From DATMGU01 sp035555315 (GTDB lineage Bacteria > Pseudomonadota > Alphaproteobacteria > ATCC43930 > CGMCC-115725), in the NCBI GenBank assembly GCA_035555315.1, contig DATMGU010000133.1, positions 62,001 to 126,000 of the forward strand: 64,000 nt of DNA, read 5' to 3'. Within the stretch, counting starts at the first letter, position 1. Every line of letters begins with the position of its first letter. The notes under the pieces are model-generated. The model worked only from the letters and a program-made list of their open reading frames with translations. It was not told the DNA's origin and did no database searches. A program made the position numbers and the translations under genes. Shown piece after piece: positions 33,088 through 41,813 of this stretch.

Positions 33088-34602
33088 ATGGCTATTACCC
33101 GTCCCTCGGCATCGCAGCTCATCGACATCGCGGCCGATCTCGGCATGACCATCTCCCCGGATGAAGCGGTGGAGTATCTGACGCTGATGCAGGGCAGCTT
33201 CGACGCCTATGACATCGTCGACGCACTGCCCGACAATGTGCCCGCCGTGAAATACCCGCGGACATCCGGCTATCGTCCCGGGGGTGCCGAGAACAAATAC
33301 GGCGCCTGGTATTACAAGAGCACGGTAAAGGGCGCCGCGCGCGGCAAGCTTGTCGGCAAGACAGTGGTGCTCAAGGACAATGTCAGCCTGGCGGGCGTGC
33401 CGATGATGAACGGTGCCTCGACCCTCGAAGGCTTCGTTCCGACCGTCGATGCCACCATCGTGACGCGCATGCTGGATGCCGGAGCGACCATCCTCGGCAA
33501 GGCGACCTGCGAGCATTTCTGCCTGTCCGGGGGCAGCCATACCTCCGATCCCGGCCCGGTCCATAACCCGCATAAAATGGGCTATTCCGCCGGCGGGTCG
33601 TCATCCGGCAGCGCGGCACTCGTCGCCACCGGCGAAGTCGACATGGCGATCGGCGGCGATCAGGGGGGCTCGATCCGCATCCCGTCTTCCTATTGCGGCA
33701 TTTACGGTATGAAGGCGACCCATGGGCTGGTTCCCTATACCGGCGTCATGCCGATTGAGTCGACGATCGACCATACCGGGCCGATGACCGCCACGGTACG
33801 GGACAACGCGCTTCTTCTCGAGGTCCTCGCCGGCGCCGACGGTCTTGACCCACGGCAATATGCGCCGAAGGTCGCCGCCTATACCAAGGCGCTCGACAAA
33901 GGCGTCAAGGGGCTGAAGATCGCGGTCGTCACGGAAGGCTTCACGGTCCCGGGCATGCAGGCGGACGTCGCCGATAAGGTCAGGGCCGCCGCCCAGCGGT
34001 TCAGCTCCCTCGGGGCGATCGTCGAGGAAATATCGATCCCCGAACACCCCCTGACAGCCGCCGTCTGGAACCCGATCTGTCTTGAAGGCCTGACCATGCA
34101 GATGATGGTCGGCAACGGCATGGGCTTCAACTGGAAGGGCCTCTATGACGTCGGGTTGATCGACGCGCATTCCGCCTGGCGGGAGCGGGCGGACGATCTG
34201 TCGGTCACGCTGAAGGTGTCCATGTTCATCGGTCAGTATGGGCTCACGCATTATCGCGGCCGCTATTACGCCAAGGCGCGGAACATCGCGCGGGCGATGA
34301 AGGCCGCCTATGATGCGAATTTCGCCGAATACGACCTGCTGCTGACGCCGACCCTGCCGATGAAGGCGACACCGCTCCCCGGCCCCGGCGCGTCGATCAC
34401 CGAAATAGTGACCCGCGCCTTCGAAATGGTCGGGTCGACCTGCCAGTTCGACATCACGGGACATCCGTCCATGTCGATCCCCTGCGGCATGAGCGAGGGA
34501 CTGCCCATCGGCCTGATGCTGACCGCCGCGGATTATCAGGAAAGCACGATCTATCAGGCGGCGAGCGCCTTCGAAGCCTCCGGCGATTGGAAAGGCTTTT
34601 AG
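33088..34602 (+). CDS. Amidase of the amidase-signature family, Rhodococcus enantioselective amidase-like
   Basis: 504 aa. The Ser-cisSer-Lys triad falls at Lys96 (VVLKDN), Ser171 (AGGSSSGSA) and Ser195 (GGDQGGSIRIPSS), the same numbering as the well-known Rhodococcus amidase. VAGVPMMNG-type and GLVPYTGVMPIE segments also match that enzyme. It hydrolyses R-CO-NH2 to the acid and ammonia in the cytoplasm. A helical N-terminal region (1-80) is typical of this subgroup. AGAAAGG upstream gives a good ribosome site. As the last gene after an amide-type importer it gives the locus its role in amide nitrogen/carbon use. No nitrile hydratase genes are next to it, unlike in Rhodococcus. Confidence 0.93.
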   Translation: MAITRPSASQLIDIAADLGMTISPDEAVEYLTLMQGSFDAYDIVDALPDNVPAVKYPRTSGYRPGGAENKYGAWYYKSTVKGAARGKLVGKTVVLKDNVSLAGVPMMNGASTLEGFVPTVDATIVTRMLDAGATILGKATCEHFCLSGGSHTSDPGPVHNPHKMGYSAGGSSSGSAALVATGEVDMAIGGDQGGSIRIPSSYCGIYGMKATHGLVPYTGVMPIESTIDHTGPMTATVRDNALLLEVLAGADGLDPRQYAPKVAAYTKALDKGVKGLKIAVVTEGFTVPGMQADVADKVRAAAQRFSSLGAIVEEISIPEHPLTAAVWNPICLEGLTMQMMVGNGMGFNWKGLYDVGLIDAHSAWRERADDLSVTLKVSMFIGQYGLTHYRGRYYAKARNIARAMKAAYDANFAEYDLLLTPTLPMKATPLPGPGASITEIVTRAFEMVGSTCQFDITGHPSMSIPCGMSEGLPIGLMLTAADYQESTIYQAASAFEASGDWKGF

Positions 34603-34633
34603 CCCGAAGACGCTAGGGGCCCCTGCCCCGCCT

Positions 34634-35434
34634 TCAGATGAGTTGAGGGCGGAGTTCCTCCGCCGCCTCTCGCAGCAGCGTCAGATACGAGCCGAACATG
34701 ACCTCGGCGGTCGCACGCTCGGATCGGACGCCGATATTGAGGGCCGCGATCGACGTTCCGTCGAATTTCCGCAGCGTCACCGCGATGGAGCGGAAGCCAT
34801 ATTCGGCTTCCTGATCGACGAAGGCGAAGCCGGCGGCACGGACGCGGAGGATCTCCTCCTTCAGCCACGCGGGATCGGTCACCGTATAGGGGGTGATCTC
34901 CACGAACTCGGTGCGCGCCAGATAGGCTGTGAGGGTATCGTCCGGCAGGGCGGCGAGCAGGACACGACCGAGCGCGCTGCAATAGGCCGGCAGTCGATAG
35001 CCGATACCGGCCCCGACGGGAAGCAGTTGGGCCGGCAGGGCGCGCGCGATCATCACCACCTCATCCGCCTGGAGCACTGCGGCGGTGCAGGATTCGCCGA
35101 CCTCCCTCGCGATCCGCTCGCAGGCTGGTTGCAGCACGGTCGTGACCGTGTTCGATGTCAGATAGGCCGACGCCAGGCGCAGGATGCGCGGGGTCAGGCG
35201 GTGCAGCCGCCCGTCGGTCTCGACATAGCCGAGATAGGTCAGCGTGTGCAGCGCCCGGCGCACCGTCGCGCGCGGCAGGTCGACCACGCGGGCGACATCG
35301 CTCAGCGACATCTGCCGGCGGTCCTCGCTGAACGCCGCCATGATCTGCAGGCCACGGGCCAGCGCCTCGGAAAAATCCGGGCCGGCATCGCTCTGCCGGC
35401 GGCGCTCCGCATCGATTGGTCTCAGACGTGCCAT
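34634..35434 (-). CDS. IclR-family transcriptional regulator (PcaR/PobR-like)
   Basis: 266 aa from the ATG at 35434, which has GAGGAG just upstream. The winged helix-turn-helix (about 20-80) includes SLSDVARVVDLPRATVRRALHTLTYLGYV. The C-terminal IclR effector domain runs from about 95 to 260 and has GYRLPAYCSALGRVLLAALPDD. That segment is typical of the protocatechuate and hydroxybenzoate regulators PcaR/PobR/PcaU. It is divergent from an aromatic-acid-type MFS gene across a 164 bp spacer with two small inverted repeats, so it probably controls that transporter and perhaps the following ThDP enzyme. Confidence 0.9.
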   Translation of the reverse strand: MARLRPIDAERRRQSDAGPDFSEALARGLQIMAAFSEDRRQMSLSDVARVVDLPRATVRRALHTLTYLGYVETDGRLHRLTPRILRLASAYLTSNTVTTVLQPACERIAREVGESCTAAVLQADEVVMIARALPAQLLPVGAGIGYRLPAYCSALGRVLLAALPDDTLTAYLARTEFVEITPYTVTDPAWLKEEILRVRAAGFAFVDQEAEYGFRSIAVTLRKFDGTSIAALNIGVRSERATAEVMFGSYLTLLREAAEELRPQLI

Positions 35435-35472
35435 GCATCTCCTCTGGAGCAACCTTCATCGTATCGTACTAA

Positions 35473-35520
35473 CGAACAGACGTTCGAGATAGCCGCTCCA
35501 TATGGTTGGTATTGCTACCA
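35473..35520. promoter_or_regulatory. Two small inverted repeats in the iclR-MFS spacer
   Basis: CGAAC-AGAC-GTTCG (35473-35486) has 5-bp arms, and TGGTA-TTGC-TACCA (35507-35520) also has 5-bp arms. Either could be the IclR-type operator. Both are short, so chance is possible. Confidence 0.35.
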
Positions 35521-35598
35521 TCTTGCTATTCCCGTCCGGAGCCCTCAGTATTTCGGATAAGGCCGCGTCAACAGCGGCACGACAGAGGGAGGATAAAG

Positions 35599-36990
35599 AT
35601 GCCGAGCGAAACAATCCCACGCCCAGGACGCGTCTCGATCGACGTCGGTGACGCCATCGACAACGGTCCCTGGACCGGCCTGCAGAAATTCGTGGTCCTG
35701 CTCGCCGCCCTCTCGATCGTGCTGGATGGCTTCGATGGTCAGTTGATCGGCTATGCGATCCCGGTTCTGATCAAGGAATGGGGCGTCTCGCGCGGCGATT
35801 TCGCGCCGGTCGTGGCTGCCGGGCTGATCGGCATGGGCCTCGGCAGCGCCATCGCCGGCTATCTCGGCGACCGCTTCGGCCGGCGCGTCGTCATCATCGG
35901 CAGCGTCCTCGCCTTCGCCGTCGCGACCTCGGCGATCGGCCTTTCGCAAGGCCTCGTGAGCATCGCGGTGTTGCGTTTCTGTGCCGGGCTCGGCATCGGT
36001 GGCGCGCTGCCCAGTGCCACCACCATGGCCGCCGAATATACCCCGGCCCGACGGCGCACCATGGCAGTGACGGCGACCATCGTCTGCGTCCCCTTGGGCG
36101 GCATGCTGGCAGGCTTCTATGCCGGCTATGTCCTGCCGAGTTTCGGCTGGCGTACACTGTTCCTCGTCGGTGGATCCCTGCCGCTGGTCCTGGGCCTCCT
36201 GCTGCTGGCCTGCCTGCCGGAATCCCCGCGTTTCCTGGTCCGCCGGCCGGCGCGCTGGCCGGAGCTGGGCCGGCTCCTCCACCGCATGTCCCTCCCGGTA
36301 CCCGACGACGCGGCGTTCACCGACCCGCGCGAGCAGAAGCTCGAACTGCGCCAGGGTTTCCGGGCGCTGTTCGAACAAGGCCGCGCGCGCGACACGGTCA
36401 CACTGGGGGCGGCGTTCTTTCTTTGCCTGCTCGCCGTCTACGCGGCCTTCAGCTGGCTCCCCACGGTGCTGACCTCCGAGGGGTTGAGTGTCGCCACGGC
36501 CGGCAGCGGCCTCACCGCCTACAACATGGGCGGCGTCTTCGGTGCCTTGCTGTGCGCCCAGGCCATCACGCGCTTCGGCTCGCGCTGGCCCCTCATCCTG
36601 TGCTGTGCCGGCGGAGCCTTGAGCGCCTTCTTCCTCGAGAGCGTCGATGTCGGGAATACGACCCTGTTGATCGCCGGCCTCGGTCTGCATGGGCTTTTCG
36701 TGAATGCCGTCCAGTCGACCATGTATGCGGTCTGCGCCTATGTCTATCCGACCAACGTTCGGGCGACGGGCACGGCGTCGGCGCTCGCTTTCGGTCGCTG
36801 CGGCGCGCTCGTCGGCGCCTTCGTCGGGGCGATCGTGATCACCGCCGGGGGCGTTGCGGCCTATCTTACCCTGCTCGGCGTAGCGATGGTGGGCGTCCTG
36901 GTCGCGGTCGCCTTGCTGCCGCATCACATCCCGCGGCGCGCACCGAACCCGGCTATGGCGGCTGTCCCAAACACCGCGGCCGGCCTCTGA
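35599..36990 (+). CDS. MFS transporter, aromatic acid:H+ symporter (AAHS)-type
   Basis: 463 aa from the ATG at 35599, seven bases after GGGAGG. Twelve membrane helices are apparent. Helix 1 contains SIVLDGFDGQLIGYAIP, the DGxD pattern that AAHS transporters such as PcaK and BenK need. The loop after helix 2 has GYLGDRFGRR, the MFS motif A. CLPESPRFLVRR ends helix 6 in the usual PESPR form. The likely substrate is an aromatic or other small carboxylate imported with a proton. The divergent IclR gene and the downstream MarR and ThDP genes suggest a small catabolic unit. Confidence 0.9.
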   Translation: MPSETIPRPGRVSIDVGDAIDNGPWTGLQKFVVLLAALSIVLDGFDGQLIGYAIPVLIKEWGVSRGDFAPVVAAGLIGMGLGSAIAGYLGDRFGRRVVIIGSVLAFAVATSAIGLSQGLVSIAVLRFCAGLGIGGALPSATTMAAEYTPARRRTMAVTATIVCVPLGGMLAGFYAGYVLPSFGWRTLFLVGGSLPLVLGLLLLACLPESPRFLVRRPARWPELGRLLHRMSLPVPDDAAFTDPREQKLELRQGFRALFEQGRARDTVTLGAAFFLCLLAVYAAFSWLPTVLTSEGLSVATAGSGLTAYNMGGVFGALLCAQAITRFGSRWPLILCCAGGALSAFFLESVDVGNTTLLIAGLGLHGLFVNAVQSTMYAVCAYVYPTNVRATGTASALAFGRCGALVGAFVGAIVITAGGVAAYLTLLGVAMVGVLVAVALLPHHIPRRAPNPAMAAVPNTAAGL

Positions 36991-37019
36991 CCGCGGCCCT
37001 CCCCTTTCCAAGGACGACC

Positions 37020-37520
37020 ATGCCCAACGACATAGCCGATGCCCGATCGACGCCCGTCCGACTCGGCGACCTCGGCGAGACCATCGCCTATACGCTGCGC
37101 CTGGCGCAGAGCGCATCCTTCCAGGCCTTCGCGGAGCTGACCGGCGACAGCGGCCTCCGGCCCGGCCGCTATGCGCTTCTGCAGCTGATCCACGACAACC
37201 CTGGTTTGAGCCAGACGGATCTGAGCCGCGCCGTCGGTCGGGACAAGACCACCCTGACGCCGGCGCTCGCCGAGATGGAGCGCACCGGCATGATCGTCCG
37301 AACCCGCCATCCTACCGACGGACGCAGCCGCATGATAAGGCTGACCCTGGAGGGCGAGCAGAAGCTCGCCGTGCTTGCCCGATGCGCGGCACGCCACAAC
37401 GCACGCCTGGACGAAATCGTCGGCACCGACAGCAAGGCGGAACTCGTCCGCCTCCTGCGCATGTTGACAGTGGCGCTGGAACGTACCCCCCACGAGACTG
37501 CCGCCGACCTGGAGGATTGA
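37020..37520 (+). CDS. MarR-family transcriptional regulator
   Basis: 166 aa from the ATG at 37020 (AAGGA upstream). The winged helix core is at about residues 45-110: LQLIHDNPGLSQTDLSRAVGRDKTTLTPALAEMERTGMI followed by the wing RHPTDGRSRMIRLT. It lies 29 bp after the MFS gene and only 4 bp before the ThDP enzyme, whose ribosome site is inside this gene. It is therefore part of the same operon and probably senses the transported acid or its product. Confidence 0.9.
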   Translation: MPNDIADARSTPVRLGDLGETIAYTLRLAQSASFQAFAELTGDSGLRPGRYALLQLIHDNPGLSQTDLSRAVGRDKTTLTPALAEMERTGMIVRTRHPTDGRSRMIRLTLEGEQKLAVLARCAARHNARLDEIVGTDSKAELVRLLRMLTVALERTPHETAADLED

Positions 37521-37524
37521 TCGA

Positions 37525-39237
37525 ATGTACACGACCAGCAGCGCGTTCCTGGATGCCCTGATCGAAGCGGGTGTCTCCTACATTTTCGCCAATCTCGGCA
37601 GCGACCATCCGGCGCTGGTCGAAGCGATCGCCGAGGCGCGCGCGACGGGCCGGCCGCTCCCCGAGGTGATCACCTGCCCGAACGAGATGGTCGGCCTCAG
37701 CGCCGCCCATGGCCACTGGCAGGCCAGCGGTGTCGCCCAGGCGGTCATGGTGCATGTCGAATGCGGCACCCAGGCGCTGGCCGGCGCGGTGCATAATGCC
37801 GCCAAGGGCCGGGTGCCCGTGCTGATCTTCGCCGGCGCCTCGCCCTTCACCCAACATGGTGAACTCAAGGGCAGCCGCAACGAATTCATCCAGTGGATCC
37901 AGGACGTCCACGACCAGCGCGGGTTGGTGCGCGGCTACATGAACTACGACAACGAGATCCGGACCGGAAAGAACGTCAAGGAGCTCGTCCATCGCGCCCT
38001 GCAATTCGCCAATTCCGACCCGAAGGGTCCGGTCTATCTGATGGGCGCGCGCGAGGTGATGGAGGAAGCGGTGGTCCCATCGGCCGATGACGCCGCCGCG
38101 TGGCGGTCGATCGAGCCGGGAGCGCTCACCGCGGGAAGCATCGAGACGATCGGTGCCGTGCTCATGAACGCGCGCCGGCCGCTCGTCGTGACCTCCTTCC
38201 TGGGCCGCAATCCGGCCGCCGTGGCACCTCTCCTGGCATTCTGCCGTCGCCTCGGCATCGGCGTGCTGGAATCCGTTCCCAACGCCGTGAACTTTCCGCA
38301 CGACGATCCGCTCTACCAGGGCAATCAATGGAACCAGCCGCGCCAGAATCCGGTACTGGCCGAGGCCGACGCGATCCTGGTCCTCGATAGCGACGTTCCG
38401 TGGATCCCCACCGTCTCGAAACCGGCCGAGACGGCACGCATCTTCCAGATCGACGCCGACCCGCTGAAACGGCAGATGCCGCTCTGGCACATCAAGGCCG
38501 AGGGCGTGTTCCGTGCCGATTCGGCGACCGCGCTCGGCCAGCTCAACGACTGGCTCGACAGCCAAACCCTGGACGAGCGAACGGTGCGAACTCGCGCCGA
38601 GCACTATGCGCGGCTCCACGCCGCGCGCGCCGAAGAGCTCGCCACTCTCGAGCGCCGTCCCGAAGGAACGATCACGGCGGAATACCTCATCGCCCGCCTG
38701 CGCGCGCTCGCCGACGAGGACATGCTGTTCCTCAACGAGGGGATCTCGAACTACCACACGGTGTTCAACCATCTGGCACCGACCCGGCCGGGATCGGTCT
38801 TCACCAGCGGCGGCGGCTCGCTCGGCTGGAACGGCGGGGCGGCGATCGGCGTCAAGCTCGCGCGGCCCGACAAGACCGTGATCGCGCTGACCGGCGACGG
38901 TTCCTACATGTTCACCGTTCCCTCCTCGGTCCATTGGATGGCGCGACGCTACGAGACCCCATTCCTGCAGATCATCTTCAACAATCGCGGCTGGAAATCG
39001 CCGAAGCTCTCGGCCCTCGCCGTGCATCCGGACGGCTACGCCGCCCGCGCCAACCAGCTGGATACGTCGTTCGAGCCCCCGGCCGACTACGCGGGCATCG
39101 CCACGGCCTCAGGCGGCGCCTGGGGCCGCCAAGTCCGTGATCCCGCCGAAATCGACACCGCGCTGGCGGAGGCCCTTCGCGTGGTCCGCGAGGAAAAGCG
39201 CGCGGCGGTCCTCGACGTGTGGCTCGACCATCACTGA
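37525..39237 (+). CDS. Thiamine diphosphate-dependent enzyme, acetolactate synthase/benzoylformate decarboxylase-like
   Basis: 570 aa with the three-domain POX fold: N-terminal pyrimidine-binding domain (1-175) with the activating Glu in CPNEMVG (residue 54), central domain (195-335), and C-terminal diphosphate domain with GDGSYMF...NNRGW, the Mg-ThDP motif. No FAD-binding signature is obvious in the central domain, which argues for a decarboxylase or lyase rather than a true acetolactate synthase. No small regulatory subunit is nearby. The GGAGG ribosome site lies in the end of marR. With an AAHS transporter and IclR/MarR control, a 2-keto acid such as an arylglyoxylate is a reasonable but unproven substrate. 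Confidence 0.87.
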   Translation: MYTTSSAFLDALIEAGVSYIFANLGSDHPALVEAIAEARATGRPLPEVITCPNEMVGLSAAHGHWQASGVAQAVMVHVECGTQALAGAVHNAAKGRVPVLIFAGASPFTQHGELKGSRNEFIQWIQDVHDQRGLVRGYMNYDNEIRTGKNVKELVHRALQFANSDPKGPVYLMGAREVMEEAVVPSADDAAAWRSIEPGALTAGSIETIGAVLMNARRPLVVTSFLGRNPAAVAPLLAFCRRLGIGVLESVPNAVNFPHDDPLYQGNQWNQPRQNPVLAEADAILVLDSDVPWIPTVSKPAETARIFQIDADPLKRQMPLWHIKAEGVFRADSATALGQLNDWLDSQTLDERTVRTRAEHYARLHAARAEELATLERRPEGTITAEYLIARLRALADEDMLFLNEGISNYHTVFNHLAPTRPGSVFTSGGGSLGWNGGAAIGVKLARPDKTVIALTGDGSYMFTVPSSVHWMARRYETPFLQIIFNNRGWKSPKLSALAVHPDGYAARANQLDTSFEPPADYAGIATASGGAWGRQVRDPAEIDTALAEALRVVREEKRAAVLDVWLDHH

Positions 39238-39725
39238 GAATCGTCGGTGAGACCGAGCCGATCATGCCAGGCCGCGAGCGATTCCTTGGGATATTCGTCA
39301 TGCCGCTTATCCTCGGGACCATAGGTCTCGATCGATACCCACGGCGCCTTGAACCGAAGCATCAGATGGGTGAGCGTCGGTGGCGTGGGCAGCGGCGTGT
39401 CGATGGCCGAGGCGAAGGGATGGATAAGGTCGGGCCATTCGGGGCTGAACAGCCAGAGCGCCGAGCCGCATTTCGAGCAGAAATGCCGCTCGGCCGTGCT
39501 GGTGTACTCGTGGCCGTCGTCATCGATCCGCGCGTGATAGATCGAGATGTTCTCACGACCCTCGACCTCCAGGCTGGCGGCGACGCCACCGAGATTTACC
39601 GCGTAGCCGCCACCCCCCTGGGTCTTGCGGCAGACGCCGCAATAGCACCGCTGATACGGGTAGGGCTGGGCCGATACCAGGCGGAAGCGCACGGCATGGC
39701 AATGGCAGGAGCCGGCGAGCAGCAT
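39231..39725 (-). CDS. GFA/CENP-V-like zinc-binding protein
   Basis: 164 aa. Zinc-ligand cysteines are in SCHCHAVRF (residues 6-14), RCYCGVCRK (26-34) and HFCSKCGSALW (80-90), the pattern of the GFA superfamily named for glutathione-dependent formaldehyde-activating enzyme. Members are often annotated as S-hydroxymethylglutathione synthase, but most have no proven activity and no formaldehyde genes lie near this one. AAGGAGGA sits five bases before the ATG. It overlaps the end of the ThDP gene by 7 bp in convergent orientation. Confidence 0.88.
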   Translation of the reverse strand: MLLAGSCHCHAVRFRLVSAQPYPYQRCYCGVCRKTQGGGGYAVNLGGVAASLEVEGRENISIYHARIDDDGHEYTSTAERHFCSKCGSALWLFSPEWPDLIHPFASAIDTPLPTPPTLTHLMLRFKAPWVSIETYGPEDKRHDEYPKESLAAWHDRLGLTDDSQ

Positions 39726-39827
39726 GGGGTCCTCCTTCGTTCATCGCTGTTCAACGCCGAGGAGCCTGAAAAGCTCCCGTGACGCCGCGACGCGATCATG
39801 GCCCCCAGCGCCGGATATCGCGCTCGG

Positions 39828-41813
39828 CTACCAATCGAATTCCGGCACTTCGGGGTAAGCGGCGCGAACCTCGGCGAACACTTCGCGCAAGGATGGCGGG
39901 TTGGCCGGCACCCCGGCGCGTGGCATCAGCTCGAACAGCTTGGTCTTGACGAAGAAGCGCCAATGGATGGGCAGGGCGGCCAGCAGCACGGTCAGCGCGT
40001 CGTAGGTCTCGCGCGTCCAGATCAGCTCATGCGCCTCCCGCTCAGGACCGAAACTGAAATGCGTCGCCGTCTCGCCGGTGCGCATCGACGCGCGAAGGCT
40101 TTCGGTCGCCGTCAGGTCCACCGCGCCGTCGCGGATGATCACGCCGTAATCGGCCTCGGCGATCGCCGCCGAGACATAGCCGCGCTCGACATCCAGCGCC
40201 ACGCGCGCCGGTTCGCGGTCGAGCGGGCTGCCCCGGCCGCCGCCGCCCGGCGAATGAATGTGGATGACGTCGCCGGGTTCCAGCGTGACGGTATCGGTGT
40301 TGCCCAGCACCCGCTCCCGCGCCGTGCCGGGATTGAGGATGAAATCGGACGGCCGACCCGCGCGACCGCCCAGGATGCCCCAGGGTCGGAAGCGAGACCG
40401 GTCGCGGTTGCGCGCGGTGATCCGCGTGTGCGGGGCTGAGACGCGGAAATCCAGCGCAGTCGCCAGCCCGCCGCGCCAGCGTCCCGCCCCCCCGGAATCG
40501 GGCAGCAGACCGTAGCGCAGGATCTGAATCGGCACCTCGGCCTCGGTGATCTCGATCGGCGTGTTCTTCAGATAGGCGGCGTCCGCACCCGACCCGTTCG
40601 TGCCGTCGCGATGCGGCATGCCGCCGGCGCCGCCGACGATCGGATTGACCGCCGCGAGGATCGTGCGATGGGTGCGGTTATCGGTCGTCATGACATTGAC
40701 GATGGAGCTGGAGCCGGCCGGCGCCGCCGGCATGCGTTCCGGAGCGGCCAGGCCGAACGCGCCGAAGATCAGGCTGCGCAACCGCCCGCAGGTCAGGCTG
40801 CGCATACCGACCGCGGCGGGCGATTGTGGGTTGAGCACGGTGCCTTCCGGCGTGATGCAGGTAAAGGGGCGGGTCAGACCGGCATTCAGCACGATCTGGG
40901 GATTGAGCGTGTACAGCACGTAGTAGACGCCCACCAGCAGCAGCGTGTGGTGCGGATCGCCGCCGGTCGGCACGTTCAGCGCGGAGGTCAGCTGCGGATC
41001 GCTGCCGGTGAAATCCAGCACCGCCCCGTCGCCCTCGATGCGCAGCGTCAGGGCGAGACGGCACGGATTGCCGCCGACCGCGTCCTCATCGGCGTAGTCG
41101 GAGAAGAAATACTCACCATCGGGGATGCCGAGCAGCACCTCCCGCGCCTGGTGTTCGGCGTAATCGAGCAGCAGCCCCATGCCTTCCCGAAGCTTGTCCA
41201 CGCCGAATTTGGCGATCATCGCGCGCACTTTGCGTTCACCGGTATTCAGCGCGCCGACGAACGCCTTCAAGTCGCCGCGATTCTGATCCGGCTTGCGCAC
41301 GTTCAGCAGCATGACGCGGAGCAATTCCTCGTTCAGCTCGCCACGCCGGTACATCTTCAGCGGCGGGAAACGCACGCCTTCCTGATGCACCTCGGTCAGC
41401 GCCCGCGACAGGCTGGCGGGAACGGCGCCGCCCATGTCGGTATTGTGGATGTGGCCGCAGACGAAGCAGACGAGTTCGCCCTCGTGGAACACCGGCTTCC
41501 ACATATGCAGGTCCGGCACATGCGTCGCCAGAAAGCCGCTATAGGGATCGTTGGTGAACGCGATGTCATCCGGCTCGTAATCCGGGATCATCGCCATCGC
41601 CCGTCCGTAATTGATGCCTGGATACCACGTGGCGCCCAGGTCCATCGGCACCGCCACGCACATGCCGGAAGCGTCGGTGATCTGGGTCGTGAAATCCTCC
41701 GTCTCCTTCACGAAGGTCGAGTGCGCGGTGCGGTACAGCGTGTAGGCCATGTTCTCGGCCGCCGCGCGCAGATGATTGCCGATGATCTGCAGCGTTACCT
41801 TGTCGATGGTCAT
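39828..41813 (-). CDS. hyuB: Hydantoinase B/oxoprolinase-family subunit (HyuB), left copy
   Basis: 661 aa, the typical length of HyuB. It opens with TLQIIGNHLRAAAENMAYTLYRTAHSTFVKETEDF, the family signature, and carries HIHNTDMGGAVP, MTDNRTH-like and GGAGGMPHRDGTNGSGAD segments of the core, then the C-terminal GLLPDSGGAGRWRGGLA block. HyuB works only with HyuA. The pair uses ATP to open a cyclic amide (hydantoin, 5-oxoproline or a lactam) or, in relatives, to carboxylate a ketone. The start overlaps the hyuA stop by 4 bp. It is the last gene of the six-gene leftward operon. Confidence 0.9.
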   Translation of the reverse strand: MTIDKVTLQIIGNHLRAAAENMAYTLYRTAHSTFVKETEDFTTQITDASGMCVAVPMDLGATWYPGINYGRAMAMIPDYEPDDIAFTNDPYSGFLATHVPDLHMWKPVFHEGELVCFVCGHIHNTDMGGAVPASLSRALTEVHQEGVRFPPLKMYRRGELNEELLRVMLLNVRKPDQNRGDLKAFVGALNTGERKVRAMIAKFGVDKLREGMGLLLDYAEHQAREVLLGIPDGEYFFSDYADEDAVGGNPCRLALTLRIEGDGAVLDFTGSDPQLTSALNVPTGGDPHHTLLLVGVYYVLYTLNPQIVLNAGLTRPFTCITPEGTVLNPQSPAAVGMRSLTCGRLRSLIFGAFGLAAPERMPAAPAGSSSIVNVMTTDNRTHRTILAAVNPIVGGAGGMPHRDGTNGSGADAAYLKNTPIEITEAEVPIQILRYGLLPDSGGAGRWRGGLATALDFRVSAPHTRITARNRDRSRFRPWGILGGRAGRPSDFILNPGTARERVLGNTDTVTLEPGDVIHIHSPGGGGRGSPLDREPARVALDVERGYVSAAIAEADYGVIIRDGAVDLTATESLRASMRTGETATHFSFGPEREAHELIWTRETYDALTVLLAALPIHWRFFVKTKLFELMPRAGVPANPPSLREVFAEVRAAYPEVPEFDW

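Noticed and set aside
37312..39027. Long minus-strand open frame of 571 codons opposite the ThDP enzyme
   Set aside because: The plus-strand protein has all catalytic motifs in place. The antisense translation has none.
37525..39237. Acetolactate synthase large subunit (ilvB) as the identity of the ThDP enzyme
   Set aside because: No small subunit gene or FAD-binding signature is evident and the neighbours are transport and IclR/MarR genes, not branched-chain amino-acid genes.
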